From CAWAPD01 sp963783865 (lineage in GTDB: Bacteria > Actinomycetota > Thermoleophilia > UBA2241), in the NCBI GenBank assembly GCA_963783865.1, contig CAWAPD010000001.1, forward strand, positions 124,001 to 188,000: a DNA stretch of 64,000 bases, in the 5' to 3' direction. The notes beneath the pieces are model-generated. The model searched no databases, was not told the origin of the DNA, and saw only the letters and a list, made by a program, of their open reading frames with translations. The position numbers and the translations under genes are program-made. Shown in pieces: positions 63,302 through 64,000 of the stretch. Position 1 is the first letter of the stretch; each line of letters starts with the position of its first letter.

Positions 63302-64000
63302 TCAGTGGGTGCTGTCCCATGCGTCGCGCATGGCCCTGATCATCGCCTCGAGCATCGCCGCCGGGTCGGGGGCCGTGAAGATCGCGCTGCTCGACCCGGC
63401 CCCTTGCGCGCCGGCGGCCGTCACGTCGTAGACGTCCTGCGGGCCGTTGATGCCGGCGCCGTGGAGCACGCGGATCGACGGGTCGACGCGCCAGATCGCC
63501 TCGTTCGCTGCCTTGACGGACCCGCCGCCGTCGTCGTCGCGGGTGCCGCCGGCGATGAGGTCGGGCGACTCCACGATGATGACGTCGGGCGACAGCGCGG
63601 CGACGGCGACGGCGTCCGCGACGTCGTCGGCGCAGACCATCGTGGCGAGCCCGACCTCGTCGGCTCGCCGCATCGTCTGCGCCAGCTCGTCGCGCGACAG
63701 GCGCCGTTCGACGTGGTTGAGCAGGACGCCCTGGGCCCCGGCCGCCTTGACGGCCTCGGGCAGCACCGAGCCCACGCCGCGGCCGGGCGGCAGGGCGTCC
63801 ATATGCTGCGCGAAGACGATCACCCGCTCGACGGCGGCCGCGACGGCCGGGATGTCGACGTACTGGGGGGTGAAGATCACCCGCACGTCATAGGTGCGAC
63901 TCCAGCCGTCGGCGCGCCGGGCGAGCTCGACCAGCTCCTCGCCCCAGGCGTACGCCTTCGGGCCGACCTCGAAGAAGGGCGGCGCTATCTCGAGACGCGC
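63302..64000 (-). CDS. Triose-phosphate-isomerase-like protein, 5' partial
   Basis: 233 codons are visible; the start is beyond the window. FFEVGPKAYAWGEELVELAR, VRVIFTPQYVDIPAVAAAVE and VIVFAQHMDALPPGRGVGSV are followed by GVLLNHVERRLSRDE (catalytic His region), IIVESPDLIAGG (catalytic Glu) and VLHGAGINGPQDV (phosphate-binding loop). The pattern is that of archaeal-type or erythrulose-phosphate isomerases rather than the glycolytic enzyme, and it heads the sugar operon. 10 bases from YjbQ. Confidence 0.85.
   Translation of the reverse strand, partial: ARLEIAPPFFEVGPKAYAWGEELVELARRADGWSRTYDVRVIFTPQYVDIPAVAAAVERVIVFAQHMDALPPGRGVGSVLPEAVKAAGAQGVLLNHVERRLSRDELAQTMRRADEVGLATMVCADDVADAVAVAALSPDVIIVESPDLIAGGTRDDDGGGSVKAANEAIWRVDPSIRVLHGAGINGPQDVYDVTAAGAQGAGSSSAIFTAPDPAAMLEAMIRAMRDAWDSTH

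Overview
The window is high-GC DNA with frequent GTG starts, tight gene packing and -10 hexamers of the type TAG-N-N-T. Together with the purine gene order and the F420-hydrogenase-beta-type gene, this suggests an actinobacterium, perhaps of the Thermoleophilia and perhaps from a metagenome. That assignment is inference; no rRNA or marker gene settles it.

Region 1 (1-12.0 kb) is core metabolism. It runs purL (5' end missing), purF, a small membrane protein, a YgjP-type metalloprotein on the opposite strand, purM, a PfkB sugar kinase, a PurN-like formyltransferase, a HAD phosphatase and purH. A hairpin terminator and a double-GNAT acetyltransferase follow. The pur genes convert FGAR to IMP.

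Region 2 (12.05-56.65 kb) is the striking part. An intact tRNA-Lys(UUU) gene at 12051-12126 is followed by five direct copies of its 3' part, from anticodon loop to CCA (33308, 37789, 45278, 48694 and 56603). Several copies share a right-end sequence before them and a left-end sequence after them, and both ends carry paired TGCCGAC motifs. I read this as five integrative modules stacked at one tRNA gene. The copies decay with distance from the tRNA (0, 1, 1, 4 and about 8 mismatches), which fits newest-next-to-tRNA accretion. Only scraps of tyrosine recombinase are seen, in modules 2 and 3.

Module 1 (21 kb) carries an IS1595-zinc-ribbon/TetR fusion regulator facing an MmgE/PrpD-MttB-binding protein-MttB-M55 peptidase operon. 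It then has an M20 peptidase, ornithine cyclodeaminase-like protein, TetR, a SelA-like PLP enzyme, a class V aminotransferase, an MBL hydrolase, an Asp/Glu racemase, DUF917, a second orphan binding protein and an FrhB-like protein. It looks like a catabolic island for a methylated amine, peptide or amino-acid derivative. Module 2 has a secreted DUF5122-type propeller, a cupin and two membrane proteins. Module 3 has a TusA-DsrE-NifS-like-IscU sulfur cluster with unusual features, SPFH, Hsp20 and an AT-richer foreign gene. Module 4 has a lipoprotein and a second propeller. Module 5 has YdcF, an M28 peptidase, two Ycf48/BNR propellers and a small membrane protein. Three secreted proteins in modules 2, 4 and 5 share one promoter-proximal box, leader and signal peptide.

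Region 3 (56.6-64 kb) is back on the chromosome: a minus-strand sugar ABC operon (TIM-like isomerase, YjbQ, mutarotase-like protein, lipoprotein, two permeases, MalK-type ATPase) and an NTF2-like gene whose 3' end runs into the last att scar.

Many genes carry single-base frameshifts. They are densest at 16.2-27.4 kb. Motifs are intact on both sides, so assembly indels are at least as likely as gene decay.
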